Source of the DNA: Bacteroidota bacterium
GTDB lineage: Bacteria; Bacteroidota; Bacteroidia; Chitinophagales; Chitinophagaceae
DNA: 64,000 bases
Reading direction: 5' to 3'
Assembly (NCBI GenBank): GCA_018268035.1
Contig: JAFDXI010000102.1
Coordinates: 1-64,000 of the forward strand
Numbering within the stretch: position 1 is the stretch's first letter; each line of letters opens with the position of its first letter. A program made the translations under genes and the position numbers. This document shows, piece by piece, positions 26,840 to 35,623 of the stretch. Under the pieces are notes generated by a model. It was not told the origin of the DNA. It ran no database searches and saw nothing but the letters and a program-made list of their open reading frames with translations.

Positions 26840-27406
26840 ATGCAAAAAATTATACTTGCTTCACAATCGCCAAGAAGAAAACAACTCCTGCAATGGGCTG
26901 AAATAGATTTTGATGTTACGGTTAGCGGAACAGATGAATCTTATCCTGAAAATTTGCCTTTAGAAGATGTACCGGTTTATATTGCCCGCAATAAAGCATT
27001 AGCTGTCCGTCAAAAAATTGGTGCAGATAAAATCATCCTTGCTGCTGATACCATTGTTGTGCTGGATGAAACCATTATTTCAAAACCTGTTGACCGTAAT
27101 GACGCCATACAAATATTGCAATCATTATCCGGCAAAAAACACAGGGTCATCACTGGTGTTGTTATTGTAAATGACAATGATGAAATAAGTTTTTATGATG
27201 TCACAGAAGTAGAATTTCATCATTTAACCAACGAACAGATAATTTTTTACGTTGACAAATACAAACCTTATGATAAAGCAGGGGCTTATGCTATCCAGGA
27301 ATGGATTGGTGTTGTGGGGATAAAATCTATCAACGGTGATTTTTATAATGTGATGGGACTGCCCGTAAGCAGGGTGGTGCAGGCACTCAATAATCTTTGC
27401 AAATAA
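26840..27406 (+). CDS. maf: Maf-family nucleotide pyrophosphatase
   Basis: A 188-residue Maf protein. The N-terminal motif ILASQSPRRKQLL, the central AADTIVVLDETIISKP and the late YDKAGAYAIQEW are complete. Maf proteins hydrolyse non-canonical or pyrimidine nucleoside triphosphates to monophosphates (housecleaning, linked to septum formation). It starts 2 nt after the UbiA stop, so it is in the kdsC-ubiA-maf unit. Confidence 0.94.
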   Translation: MQKIILASQSPRRKQLLQWAEIDFDVTVSGTDESYPENLPLEDVPVYIARNKALAVRQKIGADKIILAADTIVVLDETIISKPVDRNDAIQILQSLSGKKHRVITGVVIVNDNDEISFYDVTEVEFHHLTNEQIIFYVDKYKPYDKAGAYAIQEWIGVVGIKSINGDFYNVMGLPVSRVVQALNNLCK

Positions 27407-27448
27407 TAGAAATTATTTTTTGTAAATTGGTTGCTCAAACTTAAACCT

Positions 27449-28717
27449 ATGAACGAAAAACTGCTGCAATTTATCTGGCAATTCAGGTATTTTAATTCCT
27501 CTTTTTTACAAACAACAGATGGCAGGCATCTGCAAATAATTCAAGCAGGTATGTTAAACCATAATGCCGGCCCTGATTTTAGTGAAGCAAAAATAAAAGT
27601 GGATGACACAATCTGGGTGGGTAATGTGGAGCTGCATGTAAAAGCATCAGATTGGTTATTGCATGACCATTCATCTGATAAAAATTATCACAATATCATC
27701 CTGCATATTGTTTGGATAAATGATAAAATATTGTATGATCATAATCATCAACCTATCACTACCCTCGAGCTTCAACCCTTAGTGCCTAAAATAATTTTGC
27801 AACGATTTGAAAAATTGATGCTAACCGGTGATGCTATTCCCTGCGCTTTTGCCTTACCTGTTTTAAATGATATTGAATGGCTGAGCTGGAAAGAAAGATT
27901 GATAGCGGAAAGGCTTACAGAAAAATCAAACCTGGTAAATGATTGGTTGCGCCAAAGTAAAAATAATTGGGAAGAGGTTTTTTGGATAAGCCTGTCCAGG
28001 AGTTTCGGGATGAAAGTAAATGCTGCAACGTTTGAGATGCTTGCTAAATCGTTGCCTGTAAAAATATTGGCCAGGCATAAAAATCAAATTCATCAGTTGG
28101 AAGCTCTGTTATTGGGACAAGCTGGTTTGTTGAATGAAATTTTTGATGATAGTTATGCAGTAATGTTACAGAAAGAATATTTTTTTCTTTCAAAGAAATA
28201 TGCATTGCAACCCATTAAAAAACAACCTGCATTTTTAAGAATGAGGCCTTACAATTTTCCAACCTTGCGCCTTGCACAATTAGCAATGCTGGTGAATCAT
28301 TCCCATCATTTATTTTCCAATATAAAATCAGTGAAAAAAGTAAATGAAATTTTTCAATGGTTTGATATCATGCCCAATGATTTCTGGAATTATCATTTCA
28401 CATTAACAGACAAAGCAGTTTTGCAAACAAAGCCAATTAGCAAATCATTCATTCAACATATTATCATCAATGCAGTGACACCGGTTTTATTTGCTTATGC
28501 TATTCATAAAAATGAAAACGAAGTCAAAGAAAAAGTGATACAGTTTTTGATAGACTTGCAACCCGAACTAAATACAATTACAAGCCAGTGGAAATCATTT
28601 AATGTTGCCAATAAAAATGCTATGGACAGCCAGGCTCTGATTCATTTAAAAAACAAATATTGCATAGCAAAAAAATGCCTTGAATGTGCTGTAGGTGTAA
28701 AGCTGCTGAAAAAATAA
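27449..28717 (+). CDS. DUF2851 family protein
   Basis: A 422-residue cytosolic protein. The N-terminal block with GPDFSEAKIKVDDTIWVGNVELHVKASDW is typical of the Bacteroidota-specific DUF2851 family, and the Cys pair in AKKCLECAVG near the end is also conserved-looking. The ATG at 27449 replaces an upstream TTG. Family function is unknown. The His-rich stretch HDHSSDKNYHNIILHIVW suggests a metal- or nucleic-acid-handling fold, but this is speculative. Confidence 0.88.
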   Translation: MNEKLLQFIWQFRYFNSSFLQTTDGRHLQIIQAGMLNHNAGPDFSEAKIKVDDTIWVGNVELHVKASDWLLHDHSSDKNYHNIILHIVWINDKILYDHNHQPITTLELQPLVPKIILQRFEKLMLTGDAIPCAFALPVLNDIEWLSWKERLIAERLTEKSNLVNDWLRQSKNNWEEVFWISLSRSFGMKVNAATFEMLAKSLPVKILARHKNQIHQLEALLLGQAGLLNEIFDDSYAVMLQKEYFFLSKKYALQPIKKQPAFLRMRPYNFPTLRLAQLAMLVNHSHHLFSNIKSVKKVNEIFQWFDIMPNDFWNYHFTLTDKAVLQTKPISKSFIQHIIINAVTPVLFAYAIHKNENEVKEKVIQFLIDLQPELNTITSQWKSFNVANKNAMDSQALIHLKNKYCIAKKCLECAVGVKLLKK

Positions 28718-28737
28718 ATCATCAGTGATGTATAAAA

Positions 28738-29145
28738 TTATTGCCAGCTAAAATTTACTTTCAGTTCAATATCAGGATGGATGCTTTTGGCAACAGGGCA
28801 GGTCATTGCAGCTCTTTCAAGGATTATTTTTTGTTTTTCATCAACGTGCAATGATGCAGGAAATTTAAAATAAACATCAATACCGCCCACACGTCTTGGA
28901 TCTGACTTCATAATTTTTTGTATGCTGACTTCAGTTCCTTCAAGTGCAACCTGCATATCCCTCGCTTTGATGCCCATAATAGTAAGCATACAACTTCCCA
29001 AAGATGTGGCCAATAAATCAGTAGGAGAAAAATGCTCTCCTTTGCCCTGGTTATCAGTAGGTGCATCGGTTTCAATTATAGTATTACTTTGCAGGTGTTT
29101 TGCTTCTGTTCTTAACGTGCCTTTATAAATTATTTCAGATGTCAT
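28738..29145 (-). CDS. OsmC-family peroxidase-like protein
   Basis: A 135-residue OsmC/Ohr-fold protein. The two redox Cys are expected in TSLGSCMLTIMG (about residue 52) and MTCPVAKSI (about 114), and both are present. These proteins reduce organic hydroperoxides in the cytosol. The YhfA-like subgroup (with the phrase GEHFSPTDLLATSLGSC) is the closest match. The gene is divergent from the next one with only 41 nt between the starts. Confidence 0.9.
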   Translation of the reverse strand: MTSEIIYKGTLRTEAKHLQSNTIIETDAPTDNQGKGEHFSPTDLLATSLGSCMLTIMGIKARDMQVALEGTEVSIQKIMKSDPRRVGGIDVYFKFPASLHVDEKQKIILERAAMTCPVAKSIHPDIELKVNFSWQ

Positions 29146-29186
29146 TACACAATATTTGTCATAAATTTACGATTAACAAATTACTC

Positions 29187-30011
29187 ATGCACAGAAAGAT
29201 TTACTTGGTACTGCTCTGCCTCATCACTGCAAGTGGGATTTTTGCACAACAACAAAAAACGCAGTCGCAGGCAGATCGAAACAGGCAGGAAAGAAAACAA
29301 CATATTGCAGATTTGATAAAACGAGAAGAAGAAGGAGCACTTATTTTTAATAAACAGTTTCTTTTAGGATTTAAATTAAATACAGATGGATGGTCTGGCA
29401 TGTATGAACATGGAAAATACAAAACCATCACAAAGACCAATACCTGGTTCATAGAATTTGGCGAACGTAAAAGCCACCGCGAAGAAAAAATTTCTTTATC
29501 AGATCAATTGACTGGTTTCCCAATAGGAAACCCATTTGCTTATGGCAAACGGAATAATTTTTATCACCTTGATTTTGGGATAGGACAGCAAAAATTGTTA
29601 GGAGGTAAAGGCCCAAAAAATGGCGTTGCTGTTTCTGCTGTTTATAGTGGTGGTTTCTCTGCAGGACTTTTAAAACCTTATTATGTTTCAGTGCTTGAAC
29701 CCAATTCAGGTGTCACACAGGATATAAAATATGAAGGCAACAACAGTTACAACGATACGCTTTTTCTTACTTCTGCTATTTCTTCAGCCGGATTGACAAA
29801 AGGTTTAGGAGAAACAAAAATTGTTCCCGGCCTCACAGCCCGTCTTGGCCTGCGTTTCGATTATGGGCGCTATAATGAATTATTATCAGCACTCGAAGTG
29901 GGAATTACAGGTTCATTCTATACACAAAACATGCCTATCATGGTGTATGACAAACCAAAAAAATTCTTTGCCAATGCTTATGTTGCTATTGAATTTGGCG
30001 GCAGAAAGTAA
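29187..30011 (+). CDS. Exported protein, probable outer-membrane barrel
   Basis: A 274-residue protein with a signal peptide (MHRKIYLVLLCLITASGIFA, then QQQ). A charged stretch (about 25-50) follows, then a region rich in alternating Gly and aromatic residues that ends AYVAIEFGGRK, consistent with an outer-membrane beta-barrel. The ATG at 29187 is chosen because it starts the signal peptide. I do not recognise a specific family. Confidence 0.78.
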   Translation: MHRKIYLVLLCLITASGIFAQQQKTQSQADRNRQERKQHIADLIKREEEGALIFNKQFLLGFKLNTDGWSGMYEHGKYKTITKTNTWFIEFGERKSHREEKISLSDQLTGFPIGNPFAYGKRNNFYHLDFGIGQQKLLGGKGPKNGVAVSAVYSGGFSAGLLKPYYVSVLEPNSGVTQDIKYEGNNSYNDTLFLTSAISSAGLTKGLGETKIVPGLTARLGLRFDYGRYNELLSALEVGITGSFYTQNMPIMVYDKPKKFFANAYVAIEFGGRK

Positions 30012-30157
30012 ATTACATTTGCATTTCATTTCACTTTTGATCTGGGTTTATGAATGGTTTGAAGTAAAGTATTTTCAAACGATATAATTCACTCATCAAA
30101 ACAGAAGTTATTTTTAAGTGTGACAATAAACTGATTGCACAAAAACTTTGTTGAAGA

Positions 30158-31078
30158 ATGGCACAGACAGCATGTATTTCAGGGAATAGTTTACCTAAAA
30201 CAAAAAAGCCTGAATGGTTAAGGGTAAAGTTACCAATTGGCGAAAGCTATAAACATGTCCGCAACCTGGTGGACACACATCACCTGCACACAATTTGTGA
30301 AAGTGGTAATTGTCCGAACATGGGTGAATGTTGGGGAGAAGGTACTGCCACTTTTATGATATTGGGTAATATCTGCACCCGTAGTTGTGGTTTTTGTGCA
30401 GTGGCTACAGGCCGGCCTGAACCGGTTGATTGGGATGAACCTCAGCGTGTGGCAGAAGCTATTTTTTTAATGAAAGTAAAACATGCCGTTATCACCAGCG
30501 TTGACCGGGATGAATTGAAAGATGGTGGCTCTACTATTTGGTACAATACCATCAAAGCAGTAAAAACGCTAACCCCTGACACTACATTAGAAACATTGAT
30601 TCCTGATTTTAAAGGAGACCATGAAAATATAGAACGTGTAGTAGCAGCAGCACCTGAAGTGATAAGCCACAACATGGAAACGGTAGAACGCCTGACAAAA
30701 CAAGTACGTATTCAGGCAAAATACCGTCGCAGCCTTGAAGTGTTGCGTTATTTAAAATCATTAGGTGTGCGCACAAAAACCGGTATCATGTTGGGGCTTG
30801 GCGAAACCAAAGAGGAAGTAATTGAAACCATGAATGATTTGGCAGCGGTTAATCTTGATGTGCTTACACTTGGCCAATATCTGCAACCTACTCCAAAGCA
30901 TTTAACCGTGCAACGGTTTGTGCACCCGGATGAATTTGCTGAGTTCAGGGAGATAGGTTATTCCCTTGGATTTGATTATGTGGAAAGCGGCCCTTTGGTT
31001 CGCTCATCTTATCACAGTGAAAAACATGTTATGCCTGGATTTGGAAGACAGCAATGGCTAAAAGAAAAGGTCAATTAA
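30158..31078 (+). CDS. lipA: Lipoyl synthase
   Basis: A 306-residue radical SAM enzyme that inserts two sulfurs into protein-bound octanoate. The auxiliary cluster motif [12 protein letters not shown] (C-x4-C-x5-C) and the radical SAM motif CTRSCGFC are intact, and the C-terminal Ser ligand region is RSSYHSEKH. Full length for the family. No lipB is nearby. A leucine tRNA follows after 56 nt. Confidence 0.97.
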   Translation: MAQTACISGNSLPKTKKPEWLRVKLPIGESYKHVRNLVDTHHLHTICESGNCPNMGECWGEGTATFMILGNICTRSCGFCAVATGRPEPVDWDEPQRVAEAIFLMKVKHAVITSVDRDELKDGGSTIWYNTIKAVKTLTPDTTLETLIPDFKGDHENIERVVAAAPEVISHNMETVERLTKQVRIQAKYRRSLEVLRYLKSLGVRTKTGIMLGLGETKEEVIETMNDLAAVNLDVLTLGQYLQPTPKHLTVQRFVHPDEFAEFREIGYSLGFDYVESGPLVRSSYHSEKHVMPGFGRQQWLKEKVN

Positions 31079-31116
31079 TTAACTTTCCGGCCTTTCTTTA
31101 TTACGCTTATTTACCC

Positions 31117-31125
31117 TATTTTTGC
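31117..31125 (+). promoter_or_regulatory. -7 promoter box (TATTTTTGC) of tRNA-Leu(TAG)
   Basis: Exact TAnnTTTGC ending 9 nt before the first tRNA nucleotide. Confidence 0.75.
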
Positions 31126-31134
31126 GCCCCATTT

Positions 31135-31216
31135 GCGGATGTGGCGAAACTGGCAGACGCACCAGACTTAGGATCTGGCGCCGCAAGGCATGTAGGTTCG
31201 ATTCCTATCATCCGCA
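31135..31216 (+). tRNA. tRNA-Leu (anticodon TAG)
   Basis: An 82-nt type II tRNA: acceptor GCGGATG / CATCCGC, discriminator A, anticodon stem-loop CCAGA-CTTAGGA-TCTGG (TAG), long variable arm and T arm GGTTCGATTCC. CCA is not encoded. Confidence 0.96.
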
Positions 31217-31217
31217 C

Positions 31218-31241
31218 ACCCCTTCCCCTAAAGGGGTTTTT
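31218..31241 (+). terminator. Terminator of tRNA-Leu(TAG)
   Basis: ACCCCTT (31218-31224) pairs with AAGGGGT (31231-31237) around a 6-nt loop and runs into five T residues. Confidence 0.85.
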
Positions 31242-31286
31242 CATAGAAGAATTTTTCCTGTGGGGAGGCAAAAATAATATCAAGAT

Positions 31287-32657
31287 ATGGCAACAATAAC
31301 ACGCGAGAACATCGGTAACCTGAACGATAAACTGACAGTGAATCTTTCAAAAGAAGACTATATGCCTTCATTTGAAAAAAGCCTGAAAAATTATGCAAAA
31401 AATGCTAACCTGCCTGGTTTCAGGAAAGGCATGGTACCATCAGGTCTCATTAAAAAAATGTATGGGCAATCAGTGTTTAAGGATGAGGTATTACACACTG
31501 TTGAGAAAGAATTAAATGAATATGTCTCAAAAGAAAAACTTGATATTTTAGCTCAGCCACTGCCTGTTGAAAGTGATTCCCGTACAATGAATGTAAATGA
31601 TCCCGGTGACTATGCATTTTCTTTTGAAATTGGTTTAAAACCTGAAATCAATGTTGACTGGGAAAACATGAAAGGTACATTTTACAAAATAACTGTTGAT
31701 GATAATGTGTTGGAAGATGAAGTGAACAGGTTGCGCAACCGGCTTGGCACAATGACTGAACCAGAAACGGTGAGTAATGAAGAAGATATGTTGAATGTAA
31801 AATTTGAAGAAGCAGATGCTGATGGCAACATTCTTGAAGATGGCATTAAAAAAGACAATTCCCTGCTGGTAAAATATTTCAGCGCTGATGTGCAAAAGCT
31901 ATTGATGGGTAAGAAAAAAGATGATACAGTCTTAATACAATTGGGAAAAGCTTTTGAGGAAAAAGAAAAGGAATGGATCGTGAATGATCTTGGTCTTGAT
32001 AAGAGTAATGAAGAAAATAATGAGAAATTTTTCAGCCTTACCATTACTAAAATTGGTTTTGTAGAAAAGGCTGAAATGAATGAAGAATTTTTCAAATCAG
32101 TGTATCCCGGTAAAGAAATTACAACAGAAGAAGCATTTCGTAACGAGGTAAAAACCGGTATCCAGGAATATTATGATAAACAAAGCAGCAACCAGTTCCA
32201 GGACCAGTTATATCATATCCTTGTTGATCATACAAAAATGGAGTTCCCTGAGAACTTTTTAAAACGTTGGTTGGAAGTAAGTGCAGAGGATACAAAAACA
32301 CCTGAAGAAGCAGAAAAGGAATTACCAACATTTTTGAACCAGCTCAAATGGACATTAATCAGCAGCAAACTGATTAATGATAATGAAATTACTGTTGAAC
32401 AATCTGAAATCAGAGACCATGCCAAGCAACAGTTGGTTGCGTATATGCAAGGTCAGTCAGTGAATGATATGCCCTGGCTGGACGAATATGCCAACCGTAT
32501 GATGAGTGATAAAAAGTTTGTTGAAGAAACATATATGCGCCTGCAGACAGCTAAACTGTTTGACCTCCTGGAAAGCAAAGCCACAAAAACAGAAGAACCG
32601 ATTTCTTTAAAAGATTTTGAAGAGAAAGTGCATCAGCACCATCACCACCATCATTAA
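31287..32657 (+). CDS. tig: Trigger factor with natural C-terminal His6 tail
   Basis: A 456-residue ribosome-associated chaperone. The ribosome-binding signature is in ANLPGFRKGMVPSGLIKKMYG (about 39-58), followed by a divergent FKBP-like middle domain (about 150-250) and the helical C-terminal chaperone arms. The last residues are Val-His-Gln followed by six His and a stop, encoded by mixed CAT/CAC codons, so the tail is not a simple codon repeat. Probably monocistronic after the tRNA-Leu terminator. Confidence 0.93.
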   Translation: MATITRENIGNLNDKLTVNLSKEDYMPSFEKSLKNYAKNANLPGFRKGMVPSGLIKKMYGQSVFKDEVLHTVEKELNEYVSKEKLDILAQPLPVESDSRTMNVNDPGDYAFSFEIGLKPEINVDWENMKGTFYKITVDDNVLEDEVNRLRNRLGTMTEPETVSNEEDMLNVKFEEADADGNILEDGIKKDNSLLVKYFSADVQKLLMGKKKDDTVLIQLGKAFEEKEKEWIVNDLGLDKSNEENNEKFFSLTITKIGFVEKAEMNEEFFKSVYPGKEITTEEAFRNEVKTGIQEYYDKQSSNQFQDQLYHILVDHTKMEFPENFLKRWLEVSAEDTKTPEEAEKELPTFLNQLKWTLISSKLINDNEITVEQSEIRDHAKQQLVAYMQGQSVNDMPWLDEYANRMMSDKKFVEETYMRLQTAKLFDLLESKATKTEEPISLKDFEEKVHQHHHHHH

Positions 32658-32701
32658 TTTTAGAGAAGTAACACAAATATTGTTTACATCCGTTTTCAGA
32701 G

Positions 32702-32740
32702 TAGGCACATTGGACAATCATTCTTCTTTGTGCCTATTCT
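32702..32740 (+). terminator. Probable terminator of trigger factor gene
   Basis: TAGGCACA (32702-32709) pairs with TGTGCCTA (32729-32736) across a 19-nt loop, with a weak T-rich tail (TTCTGTTTT). It sits 45 nt after the tig stop. Confidence 0.55.
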
Positions 32741-32793
32741 GTTTTATTAAGTTTGAGCATATTCATGCTAATAAAAGTGGATGCATTCCTGTT

Positions 32794-33765
32794 TTATTGC
32801 GGCTGATGTTGCAACAACTCATTAATTATTTTCTGTATTACAGCAGGAGGTGATTTCTCTACCAGGTAGTATTGCTCAGCTTGTGAATCATCAATCCATT
32901 TATTGCTACCATCTTTTTCATTGATGATAATTTTTCCCTGTCTTACATCAAACCAGTTTTCATAACCTTCAATGCCAACTAAAACGGCAATTTCTCCATG
33001 GCTTTTTTTGAGAGCTGTGTCTTTGTTCTCCGGATTAACGGACAATCTGAAAGCATCTTTAACCGGGCTGTTTTGAATGGAATCATTTTGAATTAAAGAC
33101 AAGCCAGTCTTTATCTTATCACCCGTTTCCATACCGCAAAATAATACAGGCGCAGGCCAGTGCTCCAAAACGTATTTAGCAGCAACAACATCATGAGAAA
33201 TATTCAACGAATTCCCTTCAGGAAATTTTCCTGCAAGGCATACTAATTGTTTTACTTTTTGCTGCACCAATTGCTCCCCGCTGATTGGTGAAAACAAATC
33301 AGCTTTTGATAATAATAAACTCTTCAGATTTGTAAGATAACCAAGAGCAATAATTGTTACACTGTTGTCTGGTTGTATTGATAAAATCCTCCTGTATAAT
33401 GCTACTGCATCCGGTACATCTTTATTGCTGTTAACGGGATGCGGATATCTGGCAACAACAGAGTCTGTCCAACGTTGTGTGGTTTTAAGAATGGGCGCTT
33501 CACCTTTGGGAATGGCAACAGGTATATATTGTTTATTAAAGTAAGTATTGAAAACACTAAAAACTGCTGCAGCATTTTCAAACTTAGCGCTACCAATAGT
33601 TGCAAGGATTTTTGCCTTGCCTTCATCAGCATAATTGTGCAGTATGGCTATGGCGCCAGCATCATCATAATCGCTGCCCATATTTGCATCAAAGATTATA
33701 TTAACCTGTGCTTCAGCAATGGTTAACATGCAGTTTAAAAAAATGAAGAGTGAAAAGTTTTTCAT
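32794..33765 (-). CDS. Exported nucleoside hydrolase-like protein
   Basis: A 323-residue IUNH-fold protein with a signal peptide (MKNFSLFIFLNCMLTIAEA). The Asp cluster of the Ca-binding ribose site is DANMGSDYDDAGAIA, a Bacteroidota variant of DTDPGxDDA. A second ATG five codons upstream (33780) is possible. The export signal implies hydrolysis of a nucleoside or ribosyl compound in the periplasm. Substrate unknown. Confidence 0.86.
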   Translation of the reverse strand: MKNFSLFIFLNCMLTIAEAQVNIIFDANMGSDYDDAGAIAILHNYADEGKAKILATIGSAKFENAAAVFSVFNTYFNKQYIPVAIPKGEAPILKTTQRWTDSVVARYPHPVNSNKDVPDAVALYRRILSIQPDNSVTIIALGYLTNLKSLLLSKADLFSPISGEQLVQQKVKQLVCLAGKFPEGNSLNISHDVVAAKYVLEHWPAPVLFCGMETGDKIKTGLSLIQNDSIQNSPVKDAFRLSVNPENKDTALKKSHGEIAVLVGIEGYENWFDVRQGKIIINEKDGSNKWIDDSQAEQYYLVEKSPPAVIQKIINELLQHQPQ

Positions 33766-34068
33766 CTGTGAAATTTTCATCCCTGATTTTTTCCTTTTTC
33801 CAAAGCGAAGAAATATGCAATCAGGCATTCACTAAACATATTTCCGGCTGCTATATTAGTGAAAAATGTGCACCTATCAATTCAAAAGCCTTGATTAACT
33901 ATAATTACAAAATGCTGTTGATATTTTTAATGAGAAGCGCTTTCAGCATTGAAATATTAAAAGTATATTTCAATTGCGCACTTTCAATAAATCTTACTGA
34001 TTAAAATCTTGTTGTGGAGGATGGCATCTTGAAAAATGAAATAAGTCAGGATACAGTTTTAATTTCCT

Positions 34069-34677
34069 TTATCCGTTTATAATGGAAACTTCCACAGCCC
34101 GCACATCATTTATCTTTATTAAAAAGATATCGAGTGTGTTTTTAGGAACACCTGTTTCCATCAAACAAAACAATTGCATTTCCTGCTTGGTGATAACACA
34201 TCCGCATTGTTTGATAATCTGCATCACATCATTCATCAATGTGTAATCAAAATGCAGGCGATAGAAAACCAGGACTGGTTTTTTGATTGTACCAGTGAGT
34301 TGCAGAGCAAGTGAAGTTGTAGTTTTATATGCATGAATAAGTCCCGGCACCCCTAAAAGTGTTCCACCAAAATACCTGACTACTACCACTAAAACATTTG
34401 TGAGTGTCCTGCTGTCTATTTGCCCGAGTATTGGTTTACCTGCTGTTCCGGATGGTTCACCATCATCGCTAACCCTGAAATTATTTCCATCAACACCAGT
34501 TCTGTATGCAAAACAATGATGATTTGCTTTTGGGTGTTCTTTTTTTAACTGCTCACGGTATGTTTTAAAATCAGCAATCGATTCCAGGGGAAAAGCATAA
34601 CCAAGAAACCTGCTGCCGCGGTCTTTAAATTCTGCAACTGCAGGTTTGGTTATTGTATTATAAAAATCTACCGCCAT
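34069..34677 (-). CDS. YigZ/IMPACT family protein
   Basis: A 202-residue protein. The UPF0029 N-terminal domain carries the signature DGEPSGTAGKPILGQ (about 72-86) and VVVRYFGGTLLGVPGLIHAY (about 97-116). The C-terminal part is a ferredoxin-like DUF1949 domain. Family function is uncertain, with proposed roles in translation regulation. It lies downstream of infC on the same strand, 155 nt away. Confidence 0.93.
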   Translation of the reverse strand: MAVDFYNTITKPAVAEFKDRGSRFLGYAFPLESIADFKTYREQLKKEHPKANHHCFAYRTGVDGNNFRVSDDGEPSGTAGKPILGQIDSRTLTNVLVVVVRYFGGTLLGVPGLIHAYKTTTSLALQLTGTIKKPVLVFYRLHFDYTLMNDVMQIIKQCGCVITKQEMQLFCLMETGVPKNTLDIFLIKINDVRAVEVSIING

Positions 34678-34832
34678 TAAAAAAGTAAATACTTCTTCCA
34701 GGTAAAATTATTGTTGTATTCACCAATACATGTAAATCTGATGATAAAAAGTAAACTGTTTGCTTATTGCATAAAAATGCTCAGTAGCAAATTATTTTAA
34801 GGAAGAAGTATAAAAGTATTTAAGAGTTCCGT

Positions 34833-35402
34833 TTATACTTTTTTCTTCACTGGTTTTGGAGCAAATATCACCAGCATACGTTTACCTTCCATTTTAGGCA
34901 TACCTTCCAAAACGCCTACTTCACTTAATCTTTCTGCAAATTTCAACAGCAACAATTCACCACGTTCTTTAAACATGATGGCACGGCCTTTAAATTGCAC
35001 ATAAGCTTTTACTTTGTCGCCTTCTTTCAAAAACCTTTCAGCGTGTTTTGTTTTAAATTCAAAGTCATGTTCATCAGTGCCGGGTGTAAAACGGATTTCT
35101 TTTACTTCGCTTTGCTTGGCATTGGCCTTCATTTCTTTTTCCTTGCGTTTTTTCTCGTACAGGAATTTTTTATAGTCAATTGCCTTGCAAACAGGAGGGT
35201 CTGCATTGGGTGAAATTTCAACCAGATCAAGTTCCATTGACTGGGCTATACGCAAAGCTTCCTGTGTAGGATAAATACCTACAGTGATGTTTTCGCCCAC
35301 CAGTCTTACCTGAGGTACCCTGATTCTTTCGTTAATCCGGTGTTCAGGCTCAGGTTGCCTGTTAAATCGAGGATTAAATCTTCCTCTCTGTGGTAAAGCC
35401 AT
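34833..35402 (-). CDS. infC: Translation initiation factor IF-3
   Basis: A 189-residue IF-3 with N-domain (RVPQVRLVGENITVGIYPTQ) and C-domain (KEIRFTPGTDEHDFEFK, FLKEGDKVKAYVQFKGR). It starts with a normal ATG, not the rare ATT used for autoregulation in enterobacteria. It follows thrS by 221 nt on the same strand. The rpmI and rplT genes that usually come next are absent; a yigZ-like gene follows instead. Confidence 0.97.
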   Translation of the reverse strand: MALPQRGRFNPRFNRQPEPEHRINERIRVPQVRLVGENITVGIYPTQEALRIAQSMELDLVEISPNADPPVCKAIDYKKFLYEKKRKEKEMKANAKQSEVKEIRFTPGTDEHDFEFKTKHAERFLKEGDKVKAYVQFKGRAIMFKERGELLLLKFAERLSEVGVLEGMPKMEGKRMLVIFAPKPVKKKV

Positions 35403-35623
35403 TAATTGTTTTTTCGTGAATAATTAAAATTTAAAAATACAAGCGTTATCGTTCCAATTGCTATGTTTTCTTAAAAAATTATGAATCTCATCATTTTTGT
35501 GTTGCTATCAATCCCGTAAAACTAATTATTTTCATTCGTTTATCTATAACTGATTTTGGCCGAATGGAACTCTGCAAATTAAACCCCTGTTCATCAAAGC
35601 GGGATAAGCAATTAGAATTTTAA

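Noticed and set aside
31054-31299. 81-codon plus-strand frame after lipA
   Set aside because: It reads through tRNA-Leu(TAG) and its terminator and is not coding.
32640-32657. Hexahistidine coding run as a cloning artefact
   Set aside because: The sequence continues into natural downstream DNA with its own hairpin, and no vector or linker sequence is visible.
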